Counted from the first letter of the stretch, positions 8,742-18,104 are shown. The stretch is DNA of 64,000 nt from Shinella sp032095155 (GCF_049199905.1 NZ_JBLZPK010000048.1:62001-126000), one strand, 5' to 3'. The notes: generated by a model from the letters alone, not told the origin. Translations and numbers: made by a program.

Positions 8742-9665
8742 CTAGCTGAGGATCAGCGCCTGTCGGACCTTACTTTTGATCTCGACGAGAGCAGCGTGCA
8801 GATCTTTCGTGAAGCGCATGGCGAAGGTCGAGCGTGGTGCTTTTGTGGTACGCCAGAGATGAATGCGGTACTGAATCGGTACAGAAAACTTGCGCACCAC
8901 CATTCCATTCTTGAGATTGTGCGCGGCCGTCAGTGGATTAACAATAGAGATTCCTACGCCCCGCGCCACCATGGCACAGACACTTGACGCTGTTGTCGTC
9001 TCAACGATGAATCGCCGTGTAACGCCCGCCTTGCTGAAGACTTCATCGAGCTTGCGACGGTAGGGATCGTCTTTCGAAAAATACACGAACTCCGTATCCT
9101 CGAAATCGGCAGGTGCGAGGACCTGTTTTGCTGCAAGGCGATGGCCTATTGGCAGGATGCACACCACTTCCCCGACATCAATGGCTTCAATGGCCACCTC
9201 CCCGAACTGTTGCCCCTGTTCGGCAAGCCCGATATCGAACATTGCCGCAGTCAACTCGTTTTGTAGCGCTGTTTCCTCGATCGAATGGATCGACATCAGC
9301 GCACCCGGATGCACCTTTAGAAAGGCCTCAATGGCGATGGGCAGAACAGTGTCCGCATAGGCGGGTAGTGAGGCGATGCGCAGGTTTGCCGTGCTGCGCC
9401 CGCCAATTGCTGTCGCGGCACGGCTGATTTCCTCGAGACCCACATAGGAGCGTCGCACCACCGTATAAAGCGCCTGCGCCTGTTCAGTCGGCGTGATGCG
9501 CTTTCCAAAACGGTGGAAGAGATCGTAGCCGAGACCCTGCTCCAGATCACGCAGTTCTCGGCTGATCGTGGGTTGGGAGGTGCGAAGCGACGATGCCGCG
9601 GCGGTCACGCTCTTTTCGGTCATGACGGCGTGGAAAACTTCGATCTGTCTTTGATTTAGCCGCAT
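8742..9665 (-). CDS. LysR-family transcriptional regulator, divergent from lysA
   Basis: A 307-residue LysR-type regulator. The N-terminal winged helix (about residues 1-60; SQPTISREL recognition helix) is followed by a linker helix and a periplasmic-binding-type effector domain (about 90-295). It is divergent from a diaminopimelate decarboxylase gene with a 131-bp shared intergenic region, the same layout as E. coli lysR-lysA, where the regulator activates lysA in response to diaminopimelate. By analogy it may respond to diaminopimelate or lysine and may also act on the peptide importer downstream. The effector is inferred from position, not from sequence. Confidence 0.88.
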   Translation of the reverse strand: MRLNQRQIEVFHAVMTEKSVTAAASSLRTSQPTISRELRDLEQGLGYDLFHRFGKRITPTEQAQALYTVVRRSYVGLEEISRAATAIGGRSTANLRIASLPAYADTVLPIAIEAFLKVHPGALMSIHSIEETALQNELTAAMFDIGLAEQGQQFGEVAIEAIDVGEVVCILPIGHRLAAKQVLAPADFEDTEFVYFSKDDPYRRKLDEVFSKAGVTRRFIVETTTASSVCAMVARGVGISIVNPLTAAHNLKNGMVVRKFSVPIQYRIHLWRTTKAPRSTFAMRFTKDLHAALVEIKSKVRQALILS

Positions 9666-9796
9666 GGTATCCGCTTCGGTTCATATTGAATTCGAATAAA
9701 ACGACTTCCTAATGCATTTTCCAGTTACAAGCCCATGTGAGATGTTACTTATCACGGCAGCAGACCGCTACGCCGAGAGTTGGAGTGGTTGATTTC
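9666..9796. promoter_or_regulatory. lysR-type/lysA divergent control region
   Basis: 131 bases between divergent starts. It contains the AT-rich, partly symmetric block TTCATATTGAATTCGAATAA (about 9681-9700), a plausible LysR-family site of T-N11-A type. No -35/-10 pair can be assigned with confidence. If the upstream in-frame ATG at 9737 were the true lysA start, the region would shrink to 71 bases. Confidence 0.4.
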
Positions 9797-11104
9797 ATGA
9801 ATAAGCACGTCGATATAGCCGCCTCCCACGGCGGAAGCATAGCTTTTGCCAAAAATGCTGAGATTCAGCTCGATGCGAGCCATATTTCACTAGTAGCCGA
9901 CGCGGTCGGCACGCCGTTTTACTGCTATTCCCCCGACGCGATGACCCTGGCATTCCAAGAATTGTCCGAGGCGCTTTCGTCGGTCGGCGCATCGATTTGC
10001 TATGCAGTAAAAGCTAACGGCAATCTCTCCATTCTTCAACTGCTATCCCGTCTTGGTTGCGGCATGGACATCGTCTCGGGCGGCGAGATGGAGCGTGCGC
10101 TTGAAGCCGGTGTGCCGGCGTCGAAGATTATTTTCTCTGGCGTAGGCAAGTCGCCGAGCGAAATCGCCAAGGCTCTTAGAGCTGGCGTACACCAGATCAA
10201 CGTCGAATCCCCCGCCGAATTTCAACTTGTAGCCGATATCGCCGCTTCGCTTCAACTGCGGGCACCAGTGGCGCTGCGGGTCAACCCGGATGTCGATGCC
10301 CGCACTCACGAGAAGATTTCCACCGGCAAGAAGGGTGACAAGTTCGGCGTTGCACTTTCGGACGTCGCCGCGCTCTTCGATGCGGCGGCCGAGCGATCGG
10401 AGGTCGATATGGTTGGACTTGCCGTTCATATCGGCTCGCAAATTCTTGATCTTGCTCCCTATCGCAGCGCATACCGTGTACTCGCCGATCTCGTGTGCGA
10501 CCTTCGCGCCCGGGGCCATGCCGTAAATCGCCTGGATCTAGGCGGTGGCATCGGCATTGCCTACGGATCGAATACCGCGCCTGACGTTTCAGAGTTCGCA
10601 CACATAATTGCCGACACTGTCGGTGATCTCGGCTGTAAGCTGACGGTCGAGCCCGGGCGATGGCTCGTTGGTCGCGCCGGTGCGCTCGTTGCCACTGTGC
10701 TTTACACGAAGCAGGCCGGCGACCGAATGCTTGCAGTCGTCGATGCCGGCATGAACGATCTCATCCGCCCAGCACTCTATGGTGCCATCCATCCGCTAGA
10801 GGTCGTGCGTAGCACCCTCGGCGGCGAAGGGCAGTCCTACGGTATCGTCGGCCCTGTCTGCGAAAGCTCCGACATATTTGGGACGTATGACAACCTGCCG
10901 CTGCTGTCGACCGGCGACCTTGTCGCATTCCGTTGCGCCGGCGCCTATTCGGCCTCCATGGCCTCTACCTACAATGCACGCGACCTCGTTCCCGAAGTCT
11001 TCGTGAGTGATGGCCGCTTCCGCATCGTCCGGCGTCGCCAGACGACGGCAGAGCTCATGACGCTGGAAAAAGACACCATCTGGCAGAACATCGTGCCTGG
11101 CTAG
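9797..11104 (+). CDS. lysA: diaminopimelate decarboxylase
   Basis: A fold-type III PLP enzyme that converts meso-diaminopimelate to L-lysine and CO2, the last step of lysine synthesis. From ATG 9797 it is 435 residues, close to the family norm. The PLP lysine is in YAVKAN (about K72). Also visible are the HIGSQ motif, the glycine-rich LDLGGGIGI loop, EPGRW and the CESSDIFG segment carrying the active-site cysteine of the second domain. An in-frame ATG at 9737 would add 20 residues unlike the family. Location beside a LysR regulator and upstream of peptide-import and D-peptidase genes suggests a catabolic or salvage copy rather than the main biosynthetic gene. Confidence 0.93.
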   Translation: MNKHVDIAASHGGSIAFAKNAEIQLDASHISLVADAVGTPFYCYSPDAMTLAFQELSEALSSVGASICYAVKANGNLSILQLLSRLGCGMDIVSGGEMERALEAGVPASKIIFSGVGKSPSEIAKALRAGVHQINVESPAEFQLVADIAASLQLRAPVALRVNPDVDARTHEKISTGKKGDKFGVALSDVAALFDAAAERSEVDMVGLAVHIGSQILDLAPYRSAYRVLADLVCDLRARGHAVNRLDLGGGIGIAYGSNTAPDVSEFAHIIADTVGDLGCKLTVEPGRWLVGRAGALVATVLYTKQAGDRMLAVVDAGMNDLIRPALYGAIHPLEVVRSTLGGEGQSYGIVGPVCESSDIFGTYDNLPLLSTGDLVAFRCAGAYSASMASTYNARDLVPEVFVSDGRFRIVRRRQTTAELMTLEKDTIWQNIVPG

Positions 11105-11318
11105 AGGCGTCCAAGAACCGCGAAGAGGTTGCATGACGTAACCCCTTTGCGCTGCCGACCAGCTGCCTATGGTGGCCGGTGGGATGAAGTTGGCTGCCTA
11201 ACCGATCCAGAATTCCCGTTTTGTAAGAGAATACTCGACCCATAGCGCGTCCGTGCGCTGCGGCGGAAACGCATACCATGACCCGTACAGAGTGGAACAA
11301 CAAGACGCGAGAAGCGAC

Positions 11319-11807
11319 ATGAACACATCGGTGAACTTTGAACCCCTGGGGCCGGAGCGGGTGCTAACAACACTCAATTCTGTGTGCACCTCAGAAGCCT
11401 TCCGCAAGTCGAAACGCATGCGAGAACTTTTGCGCTATCTCGTACAGGAATCTATCGAACGTCCAGGCCAACCCGTGACGGCAGAGGCGATCGCCGCCAA
11501 CGTCTTCAATAGGACAAACGGCTTCGACGCAATAGACGACCCTATCGTGCGCACCACGGTCAGCCGCCTGCGTGCGGCACTTGCTACACATTACGAGCAG
11601 AACGACTGCGAGGACGAGGTCGAGATCCGGATCCCCCGGGGAGGCTACCAGCCGGAGTTCTTGCCACGCTCAGCCAAACGGGGCTTGCTCACGCACTGGG
11701 GCAACCTGCGCTCGAACTTTTGGATTCTCAACGTTGCAAGTACGATCGTCGCGCTCATCGCGCTTGGCGTGGCCCTATCGGTCGGAACGGGCTCATGCTC
11801 ACCGTAA
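11319..11807 (+). CDS. winged-helix-like protein with C-terminal membrane anchor
   Basis: About 162 residues from ATG 11319 (an in-frame ATG at 11253 exists but the added residues look non-conserved). The pattern FRKSKRMRELLRYLVQ, then IAANVF, DPIVRTTVSRLRAAL and IPRGGYQPEF is that of the DNA-binding-like module at the N-terminus of many rhizobial adenylate cyclases and TPR regulators. It ends in one hydrophobic segment (about 138-157). The output is therefore either membrane-tethered DNA binding or a truncated relative of the larger regulators. The next gene overlaps its 3' end. Its role in the surrounding peptide cluster is unknown. Confidence 0.65.
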   Translation: MNTSVNFEPLGPERVLTTLNSVCTSEAFRKSKRMRELLRYLVQESIERPGQPVTAEAIAANVFNRTNGFDAIDDPIVRTTVSRLRAALATHYEQNDCEDEVEIRIPRGGYQPEFLPRSAKRGLLTHWGNLRSNFWILNVASTIVALIALGVALSVGTGSCSP

Positions 11808-12190
11808 CCGCAAGGCACGTTTTCGAGGCGCATCCCGACGCGCCGGTAGCCCTCCAGTATCTCGACGGCAGCAAATGCGAGGCCTTTGCCTCCTTCCCAT
11901 CGCTTGGAGCTGCCCTGCAGGCGCTTTGCTACGATGCAAGTGTCAGGCGTGTGTTGGCGGTGACCGTTTACGCGGCGGACGGTCACTTGGCTTTGGCGAA
12001 CAGTGAAATCGGCCTCCTGATGGACGGTCTTCGCGGCCGCTACGGCACCGGCGCGCGCAGCGACATTGGTTTCTCCGATTTTGGGAGCCTGGCGGACCAT
12101 GTCGCGACACTTGCGCATAGGCTCGGCCCCAACCGCTCCTTATCCATCCGTGTAGACAGGTTTGGCGGAGTTCGATGCGCCCTGCTCTAG
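11795..12190 (+). CDS. hypothetical protein overlapping the membrane wHTH gene
   Basis: A 131-residue soluble protein from ATG 11795, overlapping the preceding gene by 13 bases, which suggests translational coupling. Its start is MLTVTARHVFEAHPDAP and the middle SLGAALQALCYDASVRRVLA looks like a regular alpha/beta domain. There is no signal peptide, membrane segment or recognised motif. A longer frame begins at 11720 but lies inside the upstream gene. Function unknown. Confidence 0.5.
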   Translation: MLTVTARHVFEAHPDAPVALQYLDGSKCEAFASFPSLGAALQALCYDASVRRVLAVTVYAADGHLALANSEIGLLMDGLRGRYGTGARSDIGFSDFGSLADHVATLAHRLGPNRSLSIRVDRFGGVRCALL

Positions 12191-12619
12191 TCTGTCACGG
12201 CGGTGCAACCGCTACAACACAATACGCGACATGTCGAAATATGCAGGATACGGCATCTGCATATCGAATATGAATAAGCCGAGCGTAGCATTTATTTCCC
12301 TACACGAACATTCTTTGGCAGTATCAATTTGTTCGGAATGGCCAGCGCCTGTTCTTGACATGCAACAAAGAAGCAGAGCGAAGCAAAAAAGCTCAGGGGA
12401 TGAACAAGAATTGCGACTGACATGCCTCAAATGGCAGCGTCAAAGTCGTTACTGGGGCGGTCCTGGTATTGGGGCGCCGCAGGCACTCGCCAATAGGCCG
12501 AGTGAGGGGTCTACAAAGCTTTCGAAAGACCAGTTGGCTACCGCAATGCGGCCGGCCTCGCGATACTATACGCCCGACACCTTTCAGCATCGGGGCGAGG
12601 CCAAACTAGGAGGAATGGA
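12191..12619. other. control region ahead of the peptide transporter operon
   Basis: 429 bases without a convincing gene. A frame crosses it but has no ribosome-binding site, and its product is not protein-like. It holds the inverted repeat listed at 12239-12264 and, just before the binding-protein start, a strong AGGAGG (12608-12613). The transporter promoter probably lies here. Confidence 0.6.
12239..12264. promoter_or_regulatory. perfect 8-bp inverted repeat, candidate operator
   Basis: ATATGCAG (12239-12246) and CTGCATAT (12257-12264) are exact reverse complements separated by 10 bases, about 355 bp upstream of the peptide-binding protein gene. The size fits a dimeric regulator site such as a LysR- or GntR-type operator. 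No T-rich tract follows, so it is not a terminator. The regulator is not known; the nearby LysR protein is the obvious candidate. Confidence 0.45.
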
Positions 12620-14200
12620 ATGCTCACGAAAGTCAAATTGATGATGGCGACGGGCTTGGTTGGCCTCGCGCTTCTTTCACCAGCAGTCGCGGCGGATCTT
12701 CGTATCGCCTTTACGGAAGATCCGAAGAACGTCGACGTACAGAAGACGACCGACTTCTATACCCTGCCGCTCAACATCTATGACCGCCTCGTCGACGCCG
12801 AGACGACGGAGCCGGGAAAGTCGACGCTGGTACCGGGCCTGGCGGAGAGCTGGGATGTTTCTTCCGACGGAAAGGTCTATACATTTCATCTGCGCCAGGG
12901 CATCAAGTTCCACAATGGCGAGGAGCTGACGGCCGACGACGTCCTTTACACCTTCGACCGTATGCTCGATCCGAAGACCAAAGCGCTCAGCACGGATATC
13001 CTGGATTTCGTCGATGGCGCGAAGGAGCGCCTAGATGGCACGGCCACCACGGTGCGCGGTCTTGAAGCCGTCGACAAGAATACCCTCAAGATCACGCTGC
13101 GCGACCCTTACGGCGCATTCCTGGCACTGATGGCAAGCCCTGCCGCATCGATCTACAACCGCAAATTCACCGAGCCGCTCGGTGACCAGTACGGCCTCAC
13201 GCCCGAGACAACAAACGGCACAGGTCCGTTCAAGCTGGAAGAGTACAATCTCAACGATAGCCAGGTGCTCGTTGCCAACGACGCCTATTATAAGGGCCGC
13301 CCTAAGCTCGACCGCATCGTCGCCCGCGTCGTCGGGGATCCCGAAACGCTTCGTTTGCTGTTCGAATCCGACGAGATCGACATCCTCGACATAGATGCGG
13401 CTCCGACCCAGCTTCCCTACTTCGAGGGCAGCGATCAATGGAAGGGTCAAATCCGTTCAGGCCCGCGCGTCGGCATCTACTACTACCACATCAACCAAGC
13501 TAACAAGCCATTCGACGATGTGCGCGTGCGCAAGGCCTTCCAGATGGCCATCAACCGCCAGGAAATCCTAGACAAGAATTTTTACGGCAAGGGTATGATC
13601 GAGAACGGCGTCATGCCGCGCGGCGTGGTGTGCTACGAGGCGGCAACCCCGATCGAGTACAATCCGCAGAAAGCGAAAGAACTTCTAGCAGAGGCGGGCT
13701 ATCCCAACGGCGTCGACATCAAGCTGACGCAGGTCAGCAGTTGGGCTAGCAAATGGTCCGACATGAACCAGATCATCCAGGCGCAGATCAAGGATGCCGG
13801 TTTCAATGCCGCCATCAGCACGGTCGACGAAGCGGCTTATTTCGCAACGCGCAAGGAAGGCAAAATCGACAACTACGCACAGACGTGGTCCGCCGATTTC
13901 AACGATCCGGACAATTTCTTCTACACTTTCTTCAGCAAGAGCGGTTCAAAGGTGCGCGCCTACAACAACAACGACGAGACGGTCTTTGCCGCGCTCGACA
14001 AGGCCCGCACGCTCATCAACCCGGACGAGCGCTGCGCGCTCTACCGTCAGATGAACGAGCGCATCGTGCATGAAGATGCGGCCTGGGTGCCTCTCTTCAG
14101 CCTAGACCACGCGTTTGTCGTCCAGCCGCGCGTCAAGAACTTCGTCATTCCGTGGAACGGCTGGAGCGACATGAGCTACTACAAAACGGAAGTCGAGTAA
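12620..14200 (+). CDS. peptide ABC transporter substrate-binding protein (DppA/OppA family)
   Basis: A 526-residue periplasmic binding protein of family SBP_bac_5. The signal peptide spans about 1-25 (cleavage near AVA-AD). The family core is visible: LAESWDVSSDGKVYTFHLR and GIKFHNGEELTADDV in lobe I, and VRKAFQMAINRQEI in the middle. It begins after a strong AGGAGG and heads a five-gene importer operon (binding protein, two permeases, two ATPases). The family binds di- and oligopeptides and sometimes other ligands. The downstream D-aminopeptidase and upstream lysA suggest D-amino-acid or diaminopimelate-containing peptides, which is inference. Confidence 0.93.
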   Translation: MLTKVKLMMATGLVGLALLSPAVAADLRIAFTEDPKNVDVQKTTDFYTLPLNIYDRLVDAETTEPGKSTLVPGLAESWDVSSDGKVYTFHLRQGIKFHNGEELTADDVLYTFDRMLDPKTKALSTDILDFVDGAKERLDGTATTVRGLEAVDKNTLKITLRDPYGAFLALMASPAASIYNRKFTEPLGDQYGLTPETTNGTGPFKLEEYNLNDSQVLVANDAYYKGRPKLDRIVARVVGDPETLRLLFESDEIDILDIDAAPTQLPYFEGSDQWKGQIRSGPRVGIYYYHINQANKPFDDVRVRKAFQMAINRQEILDKNFYGKGMIENGVMPRGVVCYEAATPIEYNPQKAKELLAEAGYPNGVDIKLTQVSSWASKWSDMNQIIQAQIKDAGFNAAISTVDEAAYFATRKEGKIDNYAQTWSADFNDPDNFFYTFFSKSGSKVRAYNNNDETVFAALDKARTLINPDERCALYRQMNERIVHEDAAWVPLFSLDHAFVVQPRVKNFVIPWNGWSDMSYYKTEVE

Positions 14201-14217
14201 GCATCCTCCCAGCAAGA

Positions 14218-14245
14218 GAGGGGCGCTGCAACTGCGGCGTCCCTC
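14218..14245 (+). other. intercistronic hairpin after the binding-protein gene
   Basis: A 9-bp stem (14218-14226 with 14237-14245, GAGGGGCGC/GCGTCCCTC, one G-T pair) with a 10-base loop and no T tract. Such hairpins between binding-protein and permease genes commonly protect the upstream mRNA, giving more binding protein than membrane subunits. Confidence 0.55.
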
Positions 14246-14308
14246 CAGACGGTGCGTTCCATGCCATGAACCTCCGAAGCTCTCTCTCCTTCCATGAAAG
14301 AATCATCG

Positions 14309-15247
14309 ATGCTCGTCTTCGCGCTAAAACGCATCGCGGTTTCGATCCCTGTTCTGATCGGCACCACGGCACTACTGTTCGTCATGCTGAACGTCGTTCC
14401 AGGTGACCCGATAGCCCTGCTAATGGGGGAACATGCGAGTGCAGAGGTCATCGAGCGCGTGCGCACCCAGATGAACCTCGATGATCCGCTGATTACCCGC
14501 TACTTCCGCTTCCTCTTCGCCGCATTGCAGGGTGATCTCGGTGTTTCGATCAAGCTGAACCGTCCCGTGACGACGCTCATCCTCAACGCCTTTCCCAACA
14601 CATTGATCCTGGCGCTGAGTGCGGCGGTGGTGTCCTGGGTGATCGGCATTCCGGCCGGTGTGCTTTCCGCGGTGCGGCGCGATTCTCTACTCGACAACTT
14701 CTTCATGGGTTTTTCGCTGCTCGGTGTTTCCATGCCGATCTTCTGGTCGGCATTGCTGATGCAATATGTCTTTGCAATGCAGCTGAAATGGCTGCCGGTT
14801 TCCGGTTTCTACGGCCCGAAATACCTTATCCTGCCGGCCATCGTGCTTGGCTGGAGCTCGGCCGGCGTGATCGCCCGCCTTACCCGCTCAAGCCTGCTGG
14901 AAGTGATGCGCCACGACTACATCCGCACCGCCCGTGCGAAGGGGCTGCGGGAAATCCGTGTCATCTCCAACCACGCGCTTAAAAACGCCATGATCCCCGT
15001 CGTCACCATCATGGCCATCCAGGTGGCAAGCCTGTTATCCGGCGCCGTCATTACCGAGGCGATTTTCGGCATTCCCGGTGTCGGCCGCATCTCGGTCAAT
15101 GCCATCCAGGCACGTGACATGCCGCTCCTGCAGGGCTCCGTGCTCTTCGCCACCGCGCTTGTCATCCTCGGCAATCTTGTCGCCGACATACTCTATTCCG
15201 TGCTCGATCCGAGAATCCGCCACCAGATGAAGGGAGGCGTGAAATGA
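14309..15247 (+). CDS. peptide ABC transporter permease (DppB-like)
   Basis: An inner-membrane permease of about 312 residues. I chose ATG 14309 (MLVFALKRIAVSIPVL) because DppB-type proteins start this way; ATG 14294 would add five residues. Six hydrophobic segments are visible, with the DppB N-terminal signature VPGDPI and the EAA loop (DYIRTARAKGL), which contacts the ATPases. It overlaps the next permease by four bases (ATGA), so the two subunits are translationally coupled. Confidence 0.93.
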   Translation: MLVFALKRIAVSIPVLIGTTALLFVMLNVVPGDPIALLMGEHASAEVIERVRTQMNLDDPLITRYFRFLFAALQGDLGVSIKLNRPVTTLILNAFPNTLILALSAAVVSWVIGIPAGVLSAVRRDSLLDNFFMGFSLLGVSMPIFWSALLMQYVFAMQLKWLPVSGFYGPKYLILPAIVLGWSSAGVIARLTRSSLLEVMRHDYIRTARAKGLREIRVISNHALKNAMIPVVTIMAIQVASLLSGAVITEAIFGIPGVGRISVNAIQARDMPLLQGSVLFATALVILGNLVADILYSVLDPRIRHQMKGGVK

Positions 15248-16128
15248 GTCAGGTCGCAAAAACGAATGAGGACGTGAACGACGGTGACGACAGCTTCCTC
15301 AGCGACGCCATCCGCGCCTTCCGTCGTAACCGTATGGCCATGGCGGGCCTCTTGCTGATCAGCATCCTGTTTTTCCTGGCGCTGTTCGCGCCGCTGATCA
15401 GCACGCATGATCCCTACCGCGTTGCACTTGGCGAGCAATTCATGCCGCCTTCGATGACCTATTGGCTCGGCACGGACAATTTCGGTCGCGATCTTGTCAC
15501 GCGCATCCTCTATGGCGCCCGCATTTCACTGGTCGTAGGCATCGTGCCGAGCTTCATATCTCTGGTCATCGGTACGGTGTTTGGAATCATCAGCGGTTAT
15601 TATGGCGGCAAGGTCGATTTCATCATCATGCGGCTTGCTGACATGATGATCGCCTTCCCTTCGCTTTTGCTGGCCATGGTCGTGATGTACACGCTGGGTG
15701 CTAATCTCTTCAACATCTTCATCGCGCTCAGCCTTGTCGGCTGGGCCGGCGTGGCTCGAGTCGTGCGCTCGCAGACACTGGCTGTGAAGGAGAAGGAATT
15801 CATCGAAGCCGCGCGGGCCAACGGCACGTCGAAGGCCTCCATCATGCTGCGCCACATCTTCCCGAACGTCGTGCCGACGCTGATCGTGCTCTTCTCGCTC
15901 TCTATTCCCGAGGCGATCATGTGGGAATCGAGCCTCAGCTTCCTCGGGGTCGGCGTACAGCCGCCGGAAGCGAGTTGGGGCCTGCTCGTCGCAAAGGGCA
16001 AGGAATATCTCTTCGCTGCCCCCCTCGTTGCGATCATGCCCGGCGTCGCGATTCTCGTCACAGTGCTGGCATTCAACTTTGTCGGTGATGGACTGCGCGA
16101 TGCCCTCGATCCCTACATGAAGGACTGA
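15244..16128 (+). CDS. peptide ABC transporter permease (DppC-like)
   Basis: A 294-residue inner-membrane permease with an N-terminal cytoplasmic tail of about 35 residues and a first hydrophobic segment at about 37-57. It has the DppC-type features THDPYRV and LGTDNFGRDLVTRILYGAR, and the EAA loop EFIEAARANGTSKASI. It pairs with the upstream DppB-like subunit and is followed after six bases by the first ATPase gene. Confidence 0.93.
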   Translation: MSQVAKTNEDVNDGDDSFLSDAIRAFRRNRMAMAGLLLISILFFLALFAPLISTHDPYRVALGEQFMPPSMTYWLGTDNFGRDLVTRILYGARISLVVGIVPSFISLVIGTVFGIISGYYGGKVDFIIMRLADMMIAFPSLLLAMVVMYTLGANLFNIFIALSLVGWAGVARVVRSQTLAVKEKEFIEAARANGTSKASIMLRHIFPNVVPTLIVLFSLSIPEAIMWESSLSFLGVGVQPPEASWGLLVAKGKEYLFAAPLVAIMPGVAILVTVLAFNFVGDGLRDALDPYMKD

Positions 16129-16134
16129 CACGGC

Positions 16135-17133
16135 ATGATGCAGCCACCTCCCCTCCTCGACGTGCGTAACTTGCGCACTGAATTCTCCTCGCACAGGGGC
16201 GCCGTGCGCGTCCTCGACGACGTCTCCTTCTCTGTCCGCGCCGGCCGCATCGTCGGCCTCGTTGGCGAAAGCGGTTCGGGCAAGAGCATGACGGCGCTGT
16301 CACTAATGGGCCTGGTACCCTCGCCGCCAGGCAAGGTGACAGCCGAAAGCATTCAGCTTTCCGGCAATGAGATGACGCGGCTCTCGCCTGATGAGATGCG
16401 CAGCAAGCGGGGCCGCGAACTCTCCATGGTCTTCCAGGAGCCGATGACCGCGCTGAACCCGGTCAAGACCATGGTGCAGCAGGTCGGCGAGCCGCTCGCC
16501 ATTCATAGCAACCTCGGTAGGCGGGAAATCCGCGAAAAGGTGCTGCGCATGTTTGAGATGGTTGGCATTCCCGAGCCCGCTGCCCGCCTCGATGTCTATC
16601 CACACCAGCTCTCTGGCGGACTTCGCCAGCGTGCGATGATCGCGATGGGCCTTATCTGCGAGCCGAAGCTTCTGATTGCCGACGAGCCGACAACGGCACT
16701 CGATGTCACCACCCAGGCGCAGATCCTTCGCTTGATGGTCGGACTTCGCGATCGCGTCGGCACGGCCATCGTCATGATCACCCACGATCTCGGCATCATC
16801 GCCGAGATGTGTGACGAGGTGAACGTGATGTATGCCGGCCAAATCGTCGAACAGGCCAATGTCTTCGACCTCTTTGATCGTCCTTCGCATCCCTACACGC
16901 GAGGTCTCCTTGCCTCCATTCCGAAGGCAACGGAAAAGCGCGCAGACGGCCGACTGAACAGTATCAAGGGCATCGTACCCAATCTTGCGAAGCTGTCCGG
17001 CGGCTGTCGGTTCAATCCGCGTTGCGGCGATGCCATGCCGATCTGCCGACAGCAGCCCCCGCCACTCGCCGATCTCGGTGGCGGCCATCTTGCTCGTTGC
17101 TGGCTTCACACCAAAGAGGGAGCAACGGCGTGA
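16135..17133 (+). CDS. peptide ABC transporter ATPase (DppD-like)
   Basis: A 332-residue ATP-binding subunit: Walker A GESGSGKS (about residues 43-50), Q-loop FQEPMTALNP, signature LSGGLRQRAMIA, Walker B LLIADEPTTALD and H-loop THDLG. The C-terminal oligopeptide/dipeptide extension ends with GCRFNPRC and further cysteines, a region that binds an iron-sulfur cluster in some DppD proteins. Its TGA overlaps the GTG start of the next ATPase. Confidence 0.93.
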   Translation: MMQPPPLLDVRNLRTEFSSHRGAVRVLDDVSFSVRAGRIVGLVGESGSGKSMTALSLMGLVPSPPGKVTAESIQLSGNEMTRLSPDEMRSKRGRELSMVFQEPMTALNPVKTMVQQVGEPLAIHSNLGRREIREKVLRMFEMVGIPEPAARLDVYPHQLSGGLRQRAMIAMGLICEPKLLIADEPTTALDVTTQAQILRLMVGLRDRVGTAIVMITHDLGIIAEMCDEVNVMYAGQIVEQANVFDLFDRPSHPYTRGLLASIPKATEKRADGRLNSIKGIVPNLAKLSGGCRFNPRCGDAMPICRQQPPPLADLGGGHLARCWLHTKEGATA

Positions 17134-18104
17134 ACGACGTCCTCATCTCCACCAAGGCCCTCAGCAAGCATTATGTGATCGACAAAGGCCTGTTCGGTGG
17201 TGCAGCACGCACCGTGCGCGCCGTCGATGGCGTAGACTTAGATATTCACGCACGCGAGACCTTCGCGCTCGTTGGTGAATCCGGTTGCGGCAAGACGACG
17301 CTTGGCCGCACCATCCTACGCCTTATTGAGCGCACCTCCGGTGAAGTGCTTTATCGCGGAGAGCCTCTGAACGCGCTGGACGAAAAGGCCATGCGCGCTA
17401 TGCGTAAGAAGCTGCAGATCGTCTTCCAAGATCCATTCGCCTCGCTCAACCCACGTATGCGCGTCAAGGATATCCTCGCCGAGCCGCTAAGTGCGCACGG
17501 TTATGGCAATAAGGCCGAGATCGAGAAGCGCTGCAAGGAACTGCTCGACATGGTGGGCCTGGCATCGCATCTGCTGCGCCGCTATCCGCATCAATTCAGC
17601 GGCGGCCAGCGCCAGCGTATCGGCATCGCTCGGGCTCTTGCCAACAGCCCCGAGTTCGTCGTCTGCGACGAGGCGGTCTCAGCGCTTGATGTGTCGATCC
17701 AGGCGCAGGTGCTGAACCTCCTGCGAGACCTTCAGGAGCAGCTGAAGCTCACCTATCTCTTCATCACCCACGATCTCAGCGTGGTGCGCCAGTTCGCCGA
17801 CCGCGTCGGGGTGATGTTCCTCGGCCGGCTCGTCGAAGTCGGCACGACGGAAGAAATCTTTTCGAGCCCGCGCCACCCCTATACGATGTTTCTGATCTCG
17901 GCCGTGCCACGGCCGGATCCGCACCAGCGGAAACGCGAGCGACCTATGCTGGTCGGCGACATTCCAAGCCCGATGAACCTGCCCTCCGGATGCCGGTTCC
18001 ATACGCGGTGTCCCTATGCGCAGGCGATATGCAAGCAGGAGGACCCGCTCCTTGCTGACCGCTCCGGCCGCATCGTCGCCTGCCATTTCCCGTTAGCCCC
18101 GTAA
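17130..18104 (+). CDS. peptide ABC transporter ATPase (DppF-like)
   Basis: About 324 residues from GTG 17130, which overlaps the previous stop (GTGA) and follows GAGGGA. A longer in-frame start at 17022 lies inside the upstream gene and is rejected. It shows Walker A GESGCGKTT, Q-loop FQDPFASLNPRM, signature FSGGQRQRIGIARAL, Walker B VCDEAVSALD and H-loop THDLS. The C-terminal oligopeptide domain has GCRFHTRCPYA. This completes the two-ATPase set of an Opp/Dpp importer. Confidence 0.93.
   Translation: MNDVLISTKALSKHYVIDKGLFGGAARTVRAVDGVDLDIHARETFALVGESGCGKTTLGRTILRLIERTSGEVLYRGEPLNALDEKAMRAMRKKLQIVFQDPFASLNPRMRVKDILAEPLSAHGYGNKAEIEKRCKELLDMVGLASHLLRRYPHQFSGGQRQRIGIARALANSPEFVVCDEAVSALDVSIQAQVLNLLRDLQEQLKLTYLFITHDLSVVRQFADRVGVMFLGRLVEVGTTEEIFSSPRHPYTMFLISAVPRPDPHQRKRERPMLVGDIPSPMNLPSGCRFHTRCPYAQAICKQEDPLLADRSGRIVACHFPLAP

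Noticed and set aside
9737..9796. Upstream in-frame ATG giving a longer LysA
   Set aside because: The added residues (MRCYLSRQQ...) are unlike LysA N-termini and would reach into the shared LysR control region.
12162..12641. 159-codon frame across the importer promoter region
   Set aside because: No ribosome-binding site, runs into the real binding-protein start, and its product is not protein-like.
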